A stretch of DNA of 64,000 nt from Theristus sp. LFF4_11 (taxonomy: Eukaryota; Nematoda; Chromadorea; Monhysterida; Xyalidae): NCBI GenBank assembly GCA_030248135.1, contig JASANC010002957.1:1-64000 (forward strand). The letters are read 5' to 3'. The position numbers and the translations under genes are program-made. This document shows positions 23,001 through 34,800 of the stretch, piece after piece. Under the pieces are notes generated by a model. That model saw only the letters and a program-made list of their open reading frames with translations. It did not search any database and was not told the origin of the DNA. The stretch's first letter is position 1, and each line of letters starts with the position of its first letter.

Positions 23001-23239
23001 GCCCCTCTTCCCGGAATACTGCTGTTCTATTGATGGTGAATTACTTTTTTCAATCATATGCGAGCTTACCAAATTGTCCTCATGAAACTTTTGAACTATC
23101 ACGGTGTTCCATCCATCCATATGTGTTCGGCTGTCAAAGACCACAGTATCTGAAGTTTGCATGTAAAATTGCAGGCTTATTGTGTCTCGCACTGATGCAC
23201 TGGCCGCAAACTGCGTGTAAAAAACGACCTCATGACTGA
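17015..23239 (+). CDS. Secreted mosaic protein: C-type lectin, EGF, EB, LDLa and galaxin-like repeats
   Basis: Exons: 17015-17081 (ATG; signal peptide [19 protein letters not shown]), 17702-17934, 18262-18438, 18845-18962, 19484-19609, 19953-20081, 20407-20583, 20801-20976, 21480 to about 21716, 22391-22783 and probably 23175-23239 (TGA). The joins through 21480 all keep phase. Exons 2-4 make a C-type lectin domain (starts [10 protein letters not shown], ends GYVCEY); exon 5 an EGF domain ([15 protein letters not shown]); exon 6 an EB-like module with six Cys; exon 7 an LDL-receptor class A module ([22 protein letters not shown], quoted in part); the rest galaxin-like units with CC-x4-[YF]N-x3-H-x-CC. 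The protein is extracellular, probably matrix- or cuticle-associated (inference). Most introns are phase 1, typical of shuffled modules. The exon starting 21480 has no clean donor, and a one-base surplus near 22411 breaks a repeat. The last exon is the least certain. Confidence 0.75.
17126..17342. mobile_element. MITE, family C copy 1 (carries TGACGTCA words)
   Basis: In intron 1 of the mosaic gene. Left end TTATTCAAACGTGTCCGG, right end GTGGGACACGCTTAAA, roughly inverted. Both subterminal parts contain ATGACGTCAT. Related copies lie at 19238-19450 (inverted), 54995-55210 and, in part, 42260-42352. Confidence 0.8.
19238..19450. mobile_element. MITE, family C copy 2 (inverted)
   Basis: Reverse-complement copy of the 17126 element, ending GGACACGTTTGAATAA. 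Its right end is only 33 bases before the first base of the EGF exon at 19484, so the upstream splice signals of that exon lie close to or inside the element. Confidence 0.8.
20164..20358. mobile_element. MITE, family A copy 1
   Basis: About 195 bp, from GGTCGCGAGACTCAATGCG to CATTGAGTCGCAGAGAACC; the ends are imperfect inverted repeats. It lies in the intron before the LDLa exon. Other copies: 28273, 29235, 35609, 47310 (inverted) and a fragment at 62343. Confidence 0.8.
20972..21330. repeat. 32 bp minisatellite spanning a 5' splice site
   Basis: The unit GGGTGCAGGTGCGGTTTGGT followed by GCGTGGGGGGAT repeats about ten times with a 32 bp period. Its first copy contains the exon end CAG|GTGCGG at 20976/20977, so every unit carries the same donor-like word. 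The array opens long frames on both strands; these are artefacts of a 32 bp period and not genes. Confidence 0.9.
21795..21990 (-). mobile_element. tRNA-derived SINE, copy 2
   Basis: On the minus strand an A-box-like word (TGGTAGTGCGTTAGAGTGG) precedes a B-box-like word (GGATCGAGCCCC), then a body shared with the copy at 11557. It lies in the mosaic gene between two galaxin exons. Confidence 0.7.
22261..22356. mobile_element. TA-flanked element, family D copy 2 (96 bp)
   Basis: CAGTACACCTGG to GATAGACTG, with TA on both sides, containing only one and a half of the 31 bp units that number about 25 in the copy at 10744. Confidence 0.75.
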
Positions 23240-23631
23240 AAAAACTTTCTTCACGCGATTTTTAGAGTCCATCTTTGGTCATTTTAGCGCTTTCTTGAAA
23301 CTTTTTTGTTTTTATCATCTGTGGTGGTTGAAATCATTCTGTGCGTCCATTTTTGTCACGTCAACTTACACTGTGTCGGTGATTTTTGGTAAATTTATCG
23401 TGAATCTGTATTTTCGGAAACTGTACAGAACTCTTGTGAAAGTGAAACACGTTAATAAAAAAAGCGAAGTTCTACAGAATAAAAGAATCACACGGTCTTC
23501 GATGCATAAAATATAAAATGCAAAGTAAAACATTCTGGAAGCACCGTTTCGGTTTTTCTGTTGTTTTGGGGCAAGAAAATGCAAAGGTGAAGATCACAAA
23601 TTTGATTTCGCTTCTTCGGTTAAGAAAACGT

Positions 23632-26600
23632 TCAGCACCGCAACACCGATTTCATCCACTGCAATGAGTTTTTTTATCACAAAACTTCAACACCGATTAA
23701 ACACATATAATAAAGTGCAGTATATATTTAAAAACTTTTTTTTATATTAGACAAACCTCAGAATTATTCAATTTCACCAGACCACACTTCGTTGTGTCCT
23801 TTCGCTGAAATGTGTCTGAAAAAAGTGTGAGACGGGTTTTGTTGCGAAATCTAGTCGTTTTTGACGAAATAGCAAAAATGCTACTCACTGAAAGCCGCAA
23901 TCAACTGCAGAATGCACGACACAAAATCACCAAAACGTAACGTTCCATCGGGTCGCATATAACGCAGCATTAGAATTTGCACGATTTCAGTGCTCAAATT
24001 GAATCCTGTAAACGGGAAGAGCACGGATGGTTTTAGAACCTACCGCGGTAGTAGCGCTGGCTGAAAACATCGCCTAAATATCCAACAAAACCAAACAAAA
24101 GCCCACCAATATCAGTGAGAGCGTCACGGAATCGTTCCGCCTTCATGACACGGCTGGTGGATCTGCTGTAGAAGCCGAACACTTCCTGCCAGACTTTCAG
24201 ACTGCTGATGAAGTCGCGGAATTGATCGTAGTCGATTCGTCCGGATGTTGGACTGCGCTGAAAATAAATAATGCAAAAAAATGGAGTTCAAATCCTGAAT
24301 TCAAACTCAAAGTTCAAATTTATCATTCAAACAACGGTGGATTGAGCACAAAAACCTGAATGCTAATAGCTACATTATCTTTCTTGCGCTTACTTGAAAC
24401 GCCTGCACCACTTTTCTGCACACCTCCAGACTTGCGGAGCTTTTCATGTAATCTGTAATTCATTACAACAAGCGTGGACACTTTTTGAAGAAAACTTTTG
24501 AACTGCTGAGAAACGATAAAAAACTGCTGTTACCATTCGGCAAACACGATTGCAACAGATCCTGCAGCTCGTATGCGTTCACAGTTTTCTTCTAAAGTTA
24601 GATGTGGGTTTTTGCTTATTTTCAGATCATCCGGATACAAAAACTTCTCCAAGATAATTCAATTTGCAATAAATTTGGAATTTGCAAAAAACTATACTTC
24701 ATCTGCAAACGACAGAAACATTGCTCGATACTCGTTTGTCTCGGTGTCCGCCTGAAAACCCAGGACAGTGTGTTTCATAAATCACCACAGAACAAACATT
24801 TTGCCGTTTTATCACAAAAACACCGTGATATGACAAAAAAACCTTTTCAATCGGCGATTTCTCGATTGAAGCACCGGTGTCCAGGAGACTGAAAAAAGTA
24901 TAAAAAACTCTGCAGGCAATGGACGCATCAAGAAGTAGCTGAGCTGAAAGCAAGAAAAAACTGATGAGTTGCAACAAAAAAACAGACGACTTACCCCAAA
25001 CTAACGGCCACTTGGGCGTACAGACGAACTGTGAACGTGGACTCCTGACCGATCTCGTACGTGGTTGGCAGCAACACATAGGAGCCAGCCTCAAGTGACA
25101 CTCTACCACTGACCTGCGATTGAAAACTTGGATTCCATCGACTTTCCTTACCACAGTGATGCAACTTATCTACGACTGAATGTTATGTTTTTCAAAGATT
25201 ATTGTTTTTTTGAAAGCAACCTGTCTCTGATTGCAATACGTTGAGTGATACACGGCACGGGTTTGACGGAAGAATTGAGCGGACAGCCTGCGGCCAGTGC
25301 CCGCAAAGTCGGCTGGCATCTGGAAAATGTCAAAAAATAAATAAAAAAAGTTTAAAGCCTGCCCCGTTTATAAGCCTCGTGATGAAAGGTAGCGGATTGC
25401 CCGGGACGAAAAGCCAAAAAATAGAAATGTTTAAAATTTGTCATAAATCGGTCTCATCACGTATAAGACTAAAGACAGAGCTTGTTTGGGGGGGGGGCGT
25501 CATCGACAAATGGGGAAGGGGGCAGATAGGGGGGGGGGCGGGGCAGGGGGTGGTCGAAAATTAAACGACGGTCAATTGTGTGGATAGACAGCTAAAAAAA
25601 CAGCATTGTTGATCCTCAAGGTTCCGCCCTGTCTAGATCTAAGCAGAAAACGCAAAATTTTACTGCACTGCAAAAAACCTGGCATTTTTTATCGGCGTTT
25701 AAAAAATACACCAGCTAGAAATCAGCCCGGGAATAACCTGATCTTTTTCTGACAAAAAACAAAAGACAAAAACACAATATTCTCTGAATGTTCTTGGAAG
25801 TCAAAACACCTGCCTGATAAACGCTGAATCCGATGACAAACGGCTCACGGGTTCGGTGTTGCAATACGGCGACCACCACGGCACTGCGTTGCACCAATGA
25901 CAGCATGTATTGCGGGTTGATGTGGAATGAATCTGAAGAGTAGTGGACAAAATCACTTTGTTATATTGTTTTGTAAGCTATTTTGTAAGGCGAACCACGA
26001 AAACTAGAGAAACGGTGCAATTCATGCACCCGCAATATAAAGGCTTCCATTATTGGTACATACGTCTTCCTGAACGCTTCGACGAGCGAGTTTGCAAAAG
26101 GTTTTTGCAGATTTTTCATGCTTCTATCTCATGATAGAAAAATTGGCCATTCATGGTCTTTCACCACCCTGTTTTGTTGGACAGTTCAGAAGGCCATCAA
26201 AAAGATGAGAGGGCCTAACCAAACGATTTGAATTTGAAAGGTGATATATTGTACATGACGCATTGCGTTTACTACAAAACAACGTTTTGTACAACCAGTG
26301 TTCAATATGTCAATCAACTATTTTTGGAAAGATATGCAGACATACATCGGAAAAAGTTTTGAAACCTCGAATAGGATTAGAACACAGATCCCTAGTTACA
26401 CAAATACCGTATTACCCCCATTAAACCCCCATGGGGGATTAATACGTCAGCGACTTTTAGGGGTGGGGGTTTATTGGGGTGGGGGGGGGGGGTTTAATTT
26501 ACAAAAAATTCTAGGGGTGGGGGTTTGTTGAAAAATGGCAAAAATACATTGCATGGCAGGCAAGAAAGTCGCAGAAACTTCTACTCTACATAGAAATTTC

Positions 26601-29600
26601 CTTTTATAACAGCCTTTTGTAATGAAATTACTATTAACTCACCCATTTGGGGCCTTTGGTAGCACAATTTCATCATTTTCACTGCAACCAGCCACTGAAT
26701 TCGCTGGGTATGTGTTTCAAACAGGTCTCCAATAATCCTCCATGGGGGATTATTTGTGGGGGGGGGATTATTCGGAAACTGGTCGGGGGGGTGGGGGTTT
26801 ATTGGTGGGGGGATTAATGGTGGGGGGGGGGGGGGGGTTAATGGGGGTAATACGGTAGAAGAACAAAAAGTCCCGTGCAAAAAGCAATACAAAAATATGT
26901 AAAGTCCGTTAAAAAATAGAGTCAAACATCTTTGTAAAAGTAATGAGAATCACTAAACGCAAAAGAACACACAGTCTGAAACGTTTCCGGAGTATTTGTC
27001 AAAAAAAAGTCCAACCGAGATTATTCCGGCAGCCGCCAGCGGTCGCGCCCTTCGCCCAGCTGCCCACGCAGTAGCGAGTGTTCAACGCCTCTAAGTCGCG
27101 CAATTTCGGCTCCGAATGACACGTGTCACCATCGAAGTGCACCATTTGAACGCTTTCAAAGTGCTGCTCAAACTCCGCAATGTTTACCCTGAAGAAATGT
27201 GAAACGATGTCACTCAAAAACTATGGAAGAAAATCACGCTAAACGAACAGGTGTCCGGTCTCCAGTCCAACTGGGTGTCTCGCGCGTTGTCCATTTCCCA
27301 GATACAAAAGTACCCCCCCCCCCTAAACACCGTGTCTGGTATTGACGTTTACATTACACGCTTGGTGTAATGTCAGGACACTTCACACCTATACTCGGAC
27401 ACCTTTTGCTAGCGTGGGTAGAGACACGATTTGTTTTTAAAACGAGGCGGATAGCAATAAGAAACTGAAAAAAGAAAAAAAACGTGTTTATTCGCTCGTG
27501 TGGACGCGCTAATGAACAAAAGAGATGTCTTTTACACTGCAGCCCTTTCTGTTAAAGGAAAGAACAAAAAAACAACGAAAACCGCATCACCGACCAGAAC
27601 GAGCCAGCGTCCGCAGCCTCCAACATGCGCGCATTCACATCGACAGTCGTCCATTTTCCAGTGGTCGGCTTCGCCCATGGCCCGTCGTACGTTGGCCCGC
27701 CCGGCGTTTGGCGCATTCGAAGCAGCACATTTGTGGAGCTGTTGTCCTTGCTTGTCACCTGTATGCGCGGGGCTGTTTTGTACCGTAATATCGCCGTCTT
27801 ATAAGACACTCCTTACTTATAAGCCCTTAGACTGTGGAAATAAAAAACAACTTTATGTTTGGCTCGAAAACATCAGCGTTTGTTTATAAGACCATAAAAG
27901 CATTACTGTGTTGCCCTGTAACTTGTTTGAAGAAGACTCTCACTTAAAAACTGTCCGCGATTTTTTTTTACATTTGAGATTTTTTGCCTGTTTTAGGATG
28001 GTAAATGCCTCTCTTCACCGTAATTTTGCCGCATTTTGTAAAAACATTCAAGTCTAAAACTTCTGGTTTGAACACAAAAACACTGAACCAGAAAGCTTTT
28101 ACCGTGTCGACTGCTAGAATCGCATACGCCCGACCACCTAGCAAACCATTATTGGTGTTCTTTGACTGTTGTTTCTGAAAAAAAGCAACGTGAGTAAATT
28201 TCGAAAAGATTGAACTGAAGAAAAAACCACTTGAGCAAACAGCCGCTCTTCTATTACTGTATGATTTTTTTTGGTCCAGAGAGAGACTCAAAGCGCGCAT
28301 ATGTAGATCGGTAAACAGTTTCATGCATGATGCGAGATTCAAGATGGGCAAATTGATCCGAGTCCCCTAACTGCGGCCGAGTCACTTTGGGGATTTTGAA
28401 CTGTTACATAAAGATTCTGAAACTACATGTCGTTTCCTTTCTACGTCTGTGCACGCATTGAGACGTGGAACCTAAAAATTGATAATATTTTCTATCGAAC
28501 ACCGACCGCAACGGCTGCGACGAGTGTCGTGCTACGTAGCGTGTTCAGCAGCGTGTCAACCAGATCGACCGGTTTCGGATTCAGTCCGATCGACTCCGTC
28601 ACACCGCCGCTCAGTTCGGACAGGAATTCGCCGACCGTCACGTAGGCCAACGACTCGTAGCTGCCGTGTAGTCTGAAGAACGTCGTTCGTTGGTTTTTCT
28701 ATTCTGTAATCGTTCTCATATTACAAGCAAAACTGTCACGCACACACACACACACACTTTTCGCCAGGGCTAACACAGAATAGCGTGTACATAGAACGCA
28801 ATCGAGTAAAGGCGGTGCCCATCGAGTGTTCTGTGTCATTAAGCGCCTGTACACCACTCGGCTGGGGCTCACGCACGTTTATTATCACAACAAAACCGAG
28901 CAACAACGAAAAGCAAAAACCACCGCACTTTGCATAGGCCTTCTCGAGCAACGCGGGCCACATTTGCGCGCCGCTGTGGCTGGCCGTGAAGACGAGCTGG
29001 CCGTCGACGAGCGGCAACCGATCGTCCACCAACACCTCCACCCATTCGCCGGCCCACCAGAAACGAAAGTGGAAGATGCCCGCGTAGCCGAAGTCGTCGC
29101 CGAAGCCTGTCGTATGGTGTGGACGTGTTTTGCTGTTTATGTCGTTGTTGATTTGAATTGTGGCAGCGGGGGTGATGAGCCGTTCCGAATCTTGCAAAAA
29201 CTTACTTCAGTCCTTTATGGTTTTTTTTCATTTTGGTCCCGGGACTCAATGCGCACATAGATAGGCAGACAGTTTTATGTATGACGCGCGGGAACTCAAA
29301 ATTAGCAAAGTGATCCAAGTCCCCTAAATAGGGCCGAATTACTTTGGGCGATTTTGAATTGCCGCATGAAGATTGTTTAGTTTCCTTTCACGTCTGCAAA
29401 CCCATGGAGTCGCAGAACTTAAAAAAATTGATAATACATAGACCTGCTATTCCGGTGTATTCCATCGCGATATGAAACACGATGGCTAGTTTATCATGAT
29501 TTTCCACTTCGTCTATTCTTTCTCCACTTTTCTTCTCCGCGGCAGTAAATGCGCATGAAGAACTGAGTGCCACGAACGAAACATGAACTTTCTTATGCGA

Positions 29601-30281
29601 CCGACCTTGATCGGCAGGCACTGCGCGGTAAAACAAGCCTCGGTACTGGCAGAGCACGCCCAGCGCGGACACGATCGCCGGATTACCGTAGCGGCCGCAG
29701 ACCAAATCGAAACGTTTGATGTCGTCAATGACGAACTTGCACGACCGATTCAGTTCCTGTGGACAAAATTTGGTGTGGTTTCTGTCGTTACAAAAAGACG
29801 GTTCTTTCGTTATTAAAGTTGTTCTTTCAGAAGTTTTTGTTGCTGTTTTTACTTTTTTGATGTGGAACTGAGGAACTAACAAATTTAGTTCTTGCTTTGT
29901 GGGCTGCGGCATGACATACGGCGAAGTATCACACGACCCGCAAAACTTCGTTTTCACGCATACACTAACAGTGTGCAATCCCCAACCGACGCAAAAACAT
30001 ATTTTTTTGTATTTTCCAAAAAAATCGATGTTTCTGGGATGGAATGCCATGACAACCTAAAATCCCTCTGCTCTGCAACCCACAACGCAACAAAAGCACT
30101 GACAACGAAAAAAAGTCGCTTATTTGGATCCACCGACCGTGGCCCTGCTCCAATTGAACGTCACATTTTTCGGCGGTTTCACCGCGAAAACGCTCAGCTT
30201 GTCGGCCGGAAAGTCTTCGTCCTCAAAGAGCTGCTGCTGCTGTCGGTGCTGGTCGCGCAGTCGGTTGAATTCGTTGTTCAT
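23632..30281 (-). CDS. Calpain-family protein with all three catalytic residues replaced; C2-like and penta-EF-hand regions kept
   Basis: Nineteen exons join in phase with GT-AG ends, giving 660 residues: 30281-30138, 29756-29606, 29106-28929, 28672-28507, 28174-28103, 27758-27595, 27188-27016, 25932-25810, 25312-25221, 25113-24995, 24888-24843, 24751-24698, 24591-24534, 24452-24394, 24257-24107, 24073-24044, 24005-23889, 23815-23757, 23658-23632. The start [10 protein letters not shown], the fold core [18 protein letters not shown] with [14 protein letters not shown], the C2-like region ([27 protein letters not shown]) and a penta-EF-hand tail ending with a short WMK exon are all calpain-like. 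Yet the Cys motif (normally GDCW) reads [12 protein letters not shown], the His motif (GHAYS) reads GRAYAIL, and the Asn motif (RNPWG) reads RQTPGG. It should have no protease activity; a regulatory or scaffolding, calcium-responsive role is inference. Introns hold family A, B and SINE copies. Confidence 0.88.
26405..26857. mobile_element. G-rich MITE, family B copy 3
   Basis: Nearly identical to the copy at 5122, with a 15-17 base G run near its right end. It lies in the calpain intron between 27016 and 25932. No clear target duplication is seen. Confidence 0.85.
28273..28472. mobile_element. MITE, family A copy 2
   Basis: Diverged family A copy (GGTCCAGAGAGAGACTCAAA ... TTGAGACGTGGAACC) inside a calpain intron, 35 bases from the exon ending at 28507. 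Confidence 0.75.
28755..28890 (-). mobile_element. SINE fragment, copy 3
   Basis: Shares the body of the SINE at 21795 (GAACGC.ATCGAGTA, ATTAAGCGCCTGTACACCAC) but lacks the A-box end. Lies in the calpain intron next to the exon ending at 28929. Confidence 0.6.
29235..29420. mobile_element. MITE, family A copy 3
   Basis: GGTCCCGGGACTCAATGCGC to CATGGAGTCGCAGAACTT, inside a calpain intron. Confidence 0.75.
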
Positions 30282-31877
30282 GGTGGAAATGCGATAATGC
30301 TGATATTGTCGGTGAAATGAAGAATTTCAACCGTCAAATCATCAATCATCCGCGAACATCAAGGAACAGGAACTAAAAACGAGTGAAAAATCAATAACAC
30401 CAAATTGCGCGGATTCGGAAACCGATAAAAGTTCAAGAGACGTTGTATGTAGGACACACGCGTTGTTTTTTTTTGATTTCATGAAATGCGCTCCATGAAT
30501 AAATGCGAAAGGAAATTTTGCATTGGAAACACGCACTCACACGCACACATTCTGCATCATGGTCTCTCTTTCTATTATATAAACATGCATTTTTACAGAT
30601 TTCCCGTCCGTCTCGCTTTGCACGGAGTGGCGTGTTGATTTTTCATCAAATATTTTTCACGGGACATAGTGAAAATCTCGAAACACTGATCCACAGGGTG
30701 TTTCGTCGCGGGAAGCGGAACTGATGTCATCATGAATGTAAACTGCTCACATTTTCTTGTGCCATGTAATCTGGAACTGCATCTATCACGGTAATTAATG
30801 AAAAAAACATCATAACTTACTTTTTATTCAGTGAGTTTGCAAAATGTTTGCAATTTGTCGTTCAATACTGCACACGTTTTTATCACACCGTGTACATGAG
30901 CAGAATTGAATTTCAAAGAACACGCAAGACACATGCAACCTGTGCGTGCTGCCACAGTGTCAAGGACGAAACAAGAGGGTGAAATCACCTTTGCATTATG
31001 CTGTACATTTTCATACAATCAAAACAGAAATCTTGTTCCAGTTTCAGTTCTTTATTACTGACTGTCTGAATATATTTAAAAAATATCACGTTGACTGGAT
31101 TACGTAAAATCAACAAAACAAAATATCTACGTTAAAAAATTACAGTAAAAAAACAAAACAAAATATCTACGTTAAAAAATTACAGTAAAAAACAAAAAAA
31201 AATAAAAACTAAGCAACGTTGAAAACACACATCTGGAACTGAAACAGCCATGACAAATAAAATATTCCGCACTGCGGTATTATTTTAGACATCAGTGAAC
31301 AGTTTCTTTGTTTGGAGGTTTCTTCAACAATTAGGGAATCGTAAGCCACTTTTTTGAAAAAAATAAAAAAATCCGTGCAATTGTGGAACCCGTGTTGGTT
31401 CAGTGGTTGTAAAATGCACTGATCGTCGAGACTGCAGTTTTTTTCGACATACAACGAAAATATGACAGATTACAGTGGAACAGTGCAGCAGTGCAAAGGA
31501 CCGTGAGCGGAAGAAAATGCCCATGTGTCGCAAAGTTGACCGCAGAAATACTTTAGGGAAACTTACATTGTAAAAAACAGTACATAATTCGCCGCACAAA
31601 AATGGATTCTTCATTCCACGAACAAACCCGATTGCGGTTTATTTTCTTTTTTATTGAAAAATTCGCGGGCTCTTTGTTTTCTGCTAAAAAGTTACAAGTT
31701 TAAAGCAATATACTGTTGGTACACTATAGTCCAGCTTTTATGCAGCGAAAGTAACGAAGCTAAACATGCGAAAATTGGACACTTCCTCCGTGTCATGGCG
31801 TCGACTCACACGTGGTGTTCTGCGTTGTTTTGTCCAGCCTTCCAATGTATTTTGGTATCCGTGTCAGTGCCATTTAT
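30282..31877. other. Intergenic DNA between calpain start and sushi gene end
   Basis: AT-rich. It holds the calpain 5' flank and the sushi 3' flank, plus a direct duplication of about 40 bp (ATCTACGTTAAAAAATTACA) around 31116-31195. No further gene is seen. Confidence 0.5.
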
Positions 31878-34800
31878 TCACGCATCTGGTATGCAGTTGT
31901 ACGTGGTAACCACAGGCCTGTCCCACACGCCGGCATTGCACGTGGCAACTGGTGATGGGGGCCTCTGAACGTTTGTTCCGTCGTACAAAAGATCGCCAGC
32001 AGGACAGTCGGCAGTCAAGGTTGCGCCGTTCAGTGCCATGTCGTCAATAAAGTCTCCCGTTTCGGTGAACGTTGCATCTGCGTTCGGGTCTTTGTGGCAC
32101 ACTGAAATGGGTGAGAAATGAGCTATGGGTGAAAAAAGTGACATTTTGAAGACTACAGTGTATAAAGAAGGATAGAGAACTTACACGTTCAAACAAATGT
32201 AACGCGAGTTTTCATGAGCTACATAATTCTCTCAGAGACGTTCTTCCATGCGTTGGAGAGGGAGGAATACTATACATTGAGCCCACTATACATTCATGTA
32301 GAACACTGAACTTTTTGCTTTTTGAACTGAACAACAAAGACTTGCTTTTTGACATGAGAATTTCACAACGGCAATAACCTGGCACGCAGTCATAGTCTCT
32401 CACGTTTGCATCATCCCAGGCACCGTCGACGCACGTTGCCGTGGCGGGTGGCGTGACAAGATTTGTACCATCGTACAGAAGCTCTTCCGTGTCACAGTTT
32501 GCACTATGCGTGCCGCCATTCAGTGCCGTGGTGCCAAAATAGGTGCCAACGGTGGTGAACGTCGCGTTACCGTTCTCCACTTTTGTGCACACTGAAAACG
32601 CACCGAACTTTCTGGGCATCATGTTATTCGACCAATTCAAGTGCATTTGCGTCTCGCAAAAATCACATATTTTTCACGCACCAAAAAAACTATGCCTCTC
32701 GGGAACAGATATAGCGATGATCGATTACGGCTTGGTTGGTGCCAGAGGGCGGATTTATATATAGTGCATTTCCTGAAATTTCGCAATATCCCCGAACGAA
32801 CACAACCTTTGACGCAGTTGTAGTCTTTGACGCTCGTGTCATCCCAGAGGCCGGCGACGCACGTTGCCGTGGCGGTCGGCTCGACCAGGTTCGTTCCGTC
32901 ATACAGTTGTTCGCCGGCCGTGCAGTCGACCACGTGCGTTTCGCCGTGCAGCGCCAGCTCCCTCGTGGCGGGCGTATGCGTCGCGTTACCGTTGCGCTCG
33001 TACGCGCACACTGTGAGAGGCCGGAGAGAAACGGAATGGAACAGTGGAAGCGCAAGGATTGAATTAGAAGCGTCAAGAAGAGTGTTTGCGTTCGCAGCCG
33101 CGAAACTCTACAGTCCATCTGGCAAATGTCTACAACTAGCTGATTGGTTGGTTGCACGCACGTGCAGTGTGATGCATGCATTGCTGTGCAGTTGAAACTC
33201 CGCCCCCACAGCAATGCAGCTTGCAGCTGCCATATTTTGACCCCCTTGCTATATTTTCACCTACACCCGAAACTCAGTGTATGGAAGAAGATATGAAGTG
33301 ACACTTGACCAATGGGGGCTGGAGGACTTCACAAACGACTCAAATCAAGCCAGAAAAATCATCATCATTTTTGATCAAAATCCCCCCCCCCCGGTCAAAA
33401 TATGGCTGGGGTCAAAATATGGCATGACACCGGCACCGAATGCGCGCATATCAGCCTGCTCGTGTGTGCAACCAACCAATCAGCTAGTTAGTGGCGGCAA
33501 AAAGTGTTGGAACGCTGCGCGTGTGTGTGTTGTGTATTGCGCGGGTGTTGCATCAGCCGTATAAACGCTATTATAAGAATTCATGGGCAACGTTGGGCTC
33601 ACGGGACACTTTTCGACCCAACGTTGCCCATAAATTATTATGATAGCGTTTGTACGGCTGATGCAACACGCGCGCAGCGTTCCAACACTTTTGGCCGCCA
33701 CTGTATATTAGCCAGATAAACTGTATTGACATGATGGTCGACCAGATGGAGGGGTTTTGTATGACGAACCGCTCAAAACCATTAGGGCATTATCATGTGC
33801 TCGATTGGGATTGTTCAGTTTACATTTTTTGTTTTGTTCAATGTTCGCATTTCGTACCACAAACGCAAGTGAGAGCGAGACGTTTTTAAAAAAAAACACG
33901 TGTATCACGTTTTTAATAGCCAGCCGGCCAACCTGGCACGCAGTCGTAGTCTTTCACTAGGGTGTCATTCCAGACGCCTGCGACGCACATAGCCGTTTCC
34001 GGAGCGTCCGCAACCAGAGTCCCAGATTCGCGGAAGAAAAGCCACTGGTCCGTTGGACAATTCGCAGTCTGCAGTGCACCGTTCAAGACGTCGGTGCCTA
34101 TGATCGTGCCGTCCCAAGTGAACGTCGCGTTGCCTGTTGTTTCATTCTGGCACACTGAAACGAAGCGTTCTTTCTTACATCAGCTTACATCCGCTTACAT
34201 CAGCTTACGACGGTCCGCTTACATCAGTTTCCATTGAGCAGTCCACAAGTTTATATGGAAATGCTTTTAAAACAGCACAAGTCGTATCTGTACGAACGGA
34301 AAGGGCAGGTTGACATATTGAAGAGCTTAAGGACTTGAGTAGGAACGGCGAGAACCTGTTTATCCCTCCGGCTAGCACAAACCCACTTCAACAGCACTCT
34401 CTTTTAAGCAAACATCCAGTAACTCTGTTTCGCTGATGTTTCAGCCAGACATAACATCCGTCTGTGCTGGTCATCATTTTTTGTTGGCCTGTACGCAGCG
34501 AGGGCCTTGTCGTACTGACGGGCGTTGGTATACACTCTTACTAAAGGCGAAACCGCAAGAAAAACAGTGCTTGCCCTATGCAATCCACTTTCCATGTGGC
34601 TAAAAGACGAACTGACCGGGCACGCAGTTGTACAGGGGCACAGTTTCGTCGTCCCAGACTCCGCCCTCGCACGTGGCGACCGCTGGCGGCTGCACCAGGT
34701 TGCGTCCGTCGTACAACTTCTGACCGGCCGGACAATTGGCGACATGCGTGGCGCCATGCAGCGCCTCGTTCGTGTTGAAGTAGTCGCCAGTGGTGGCGAA

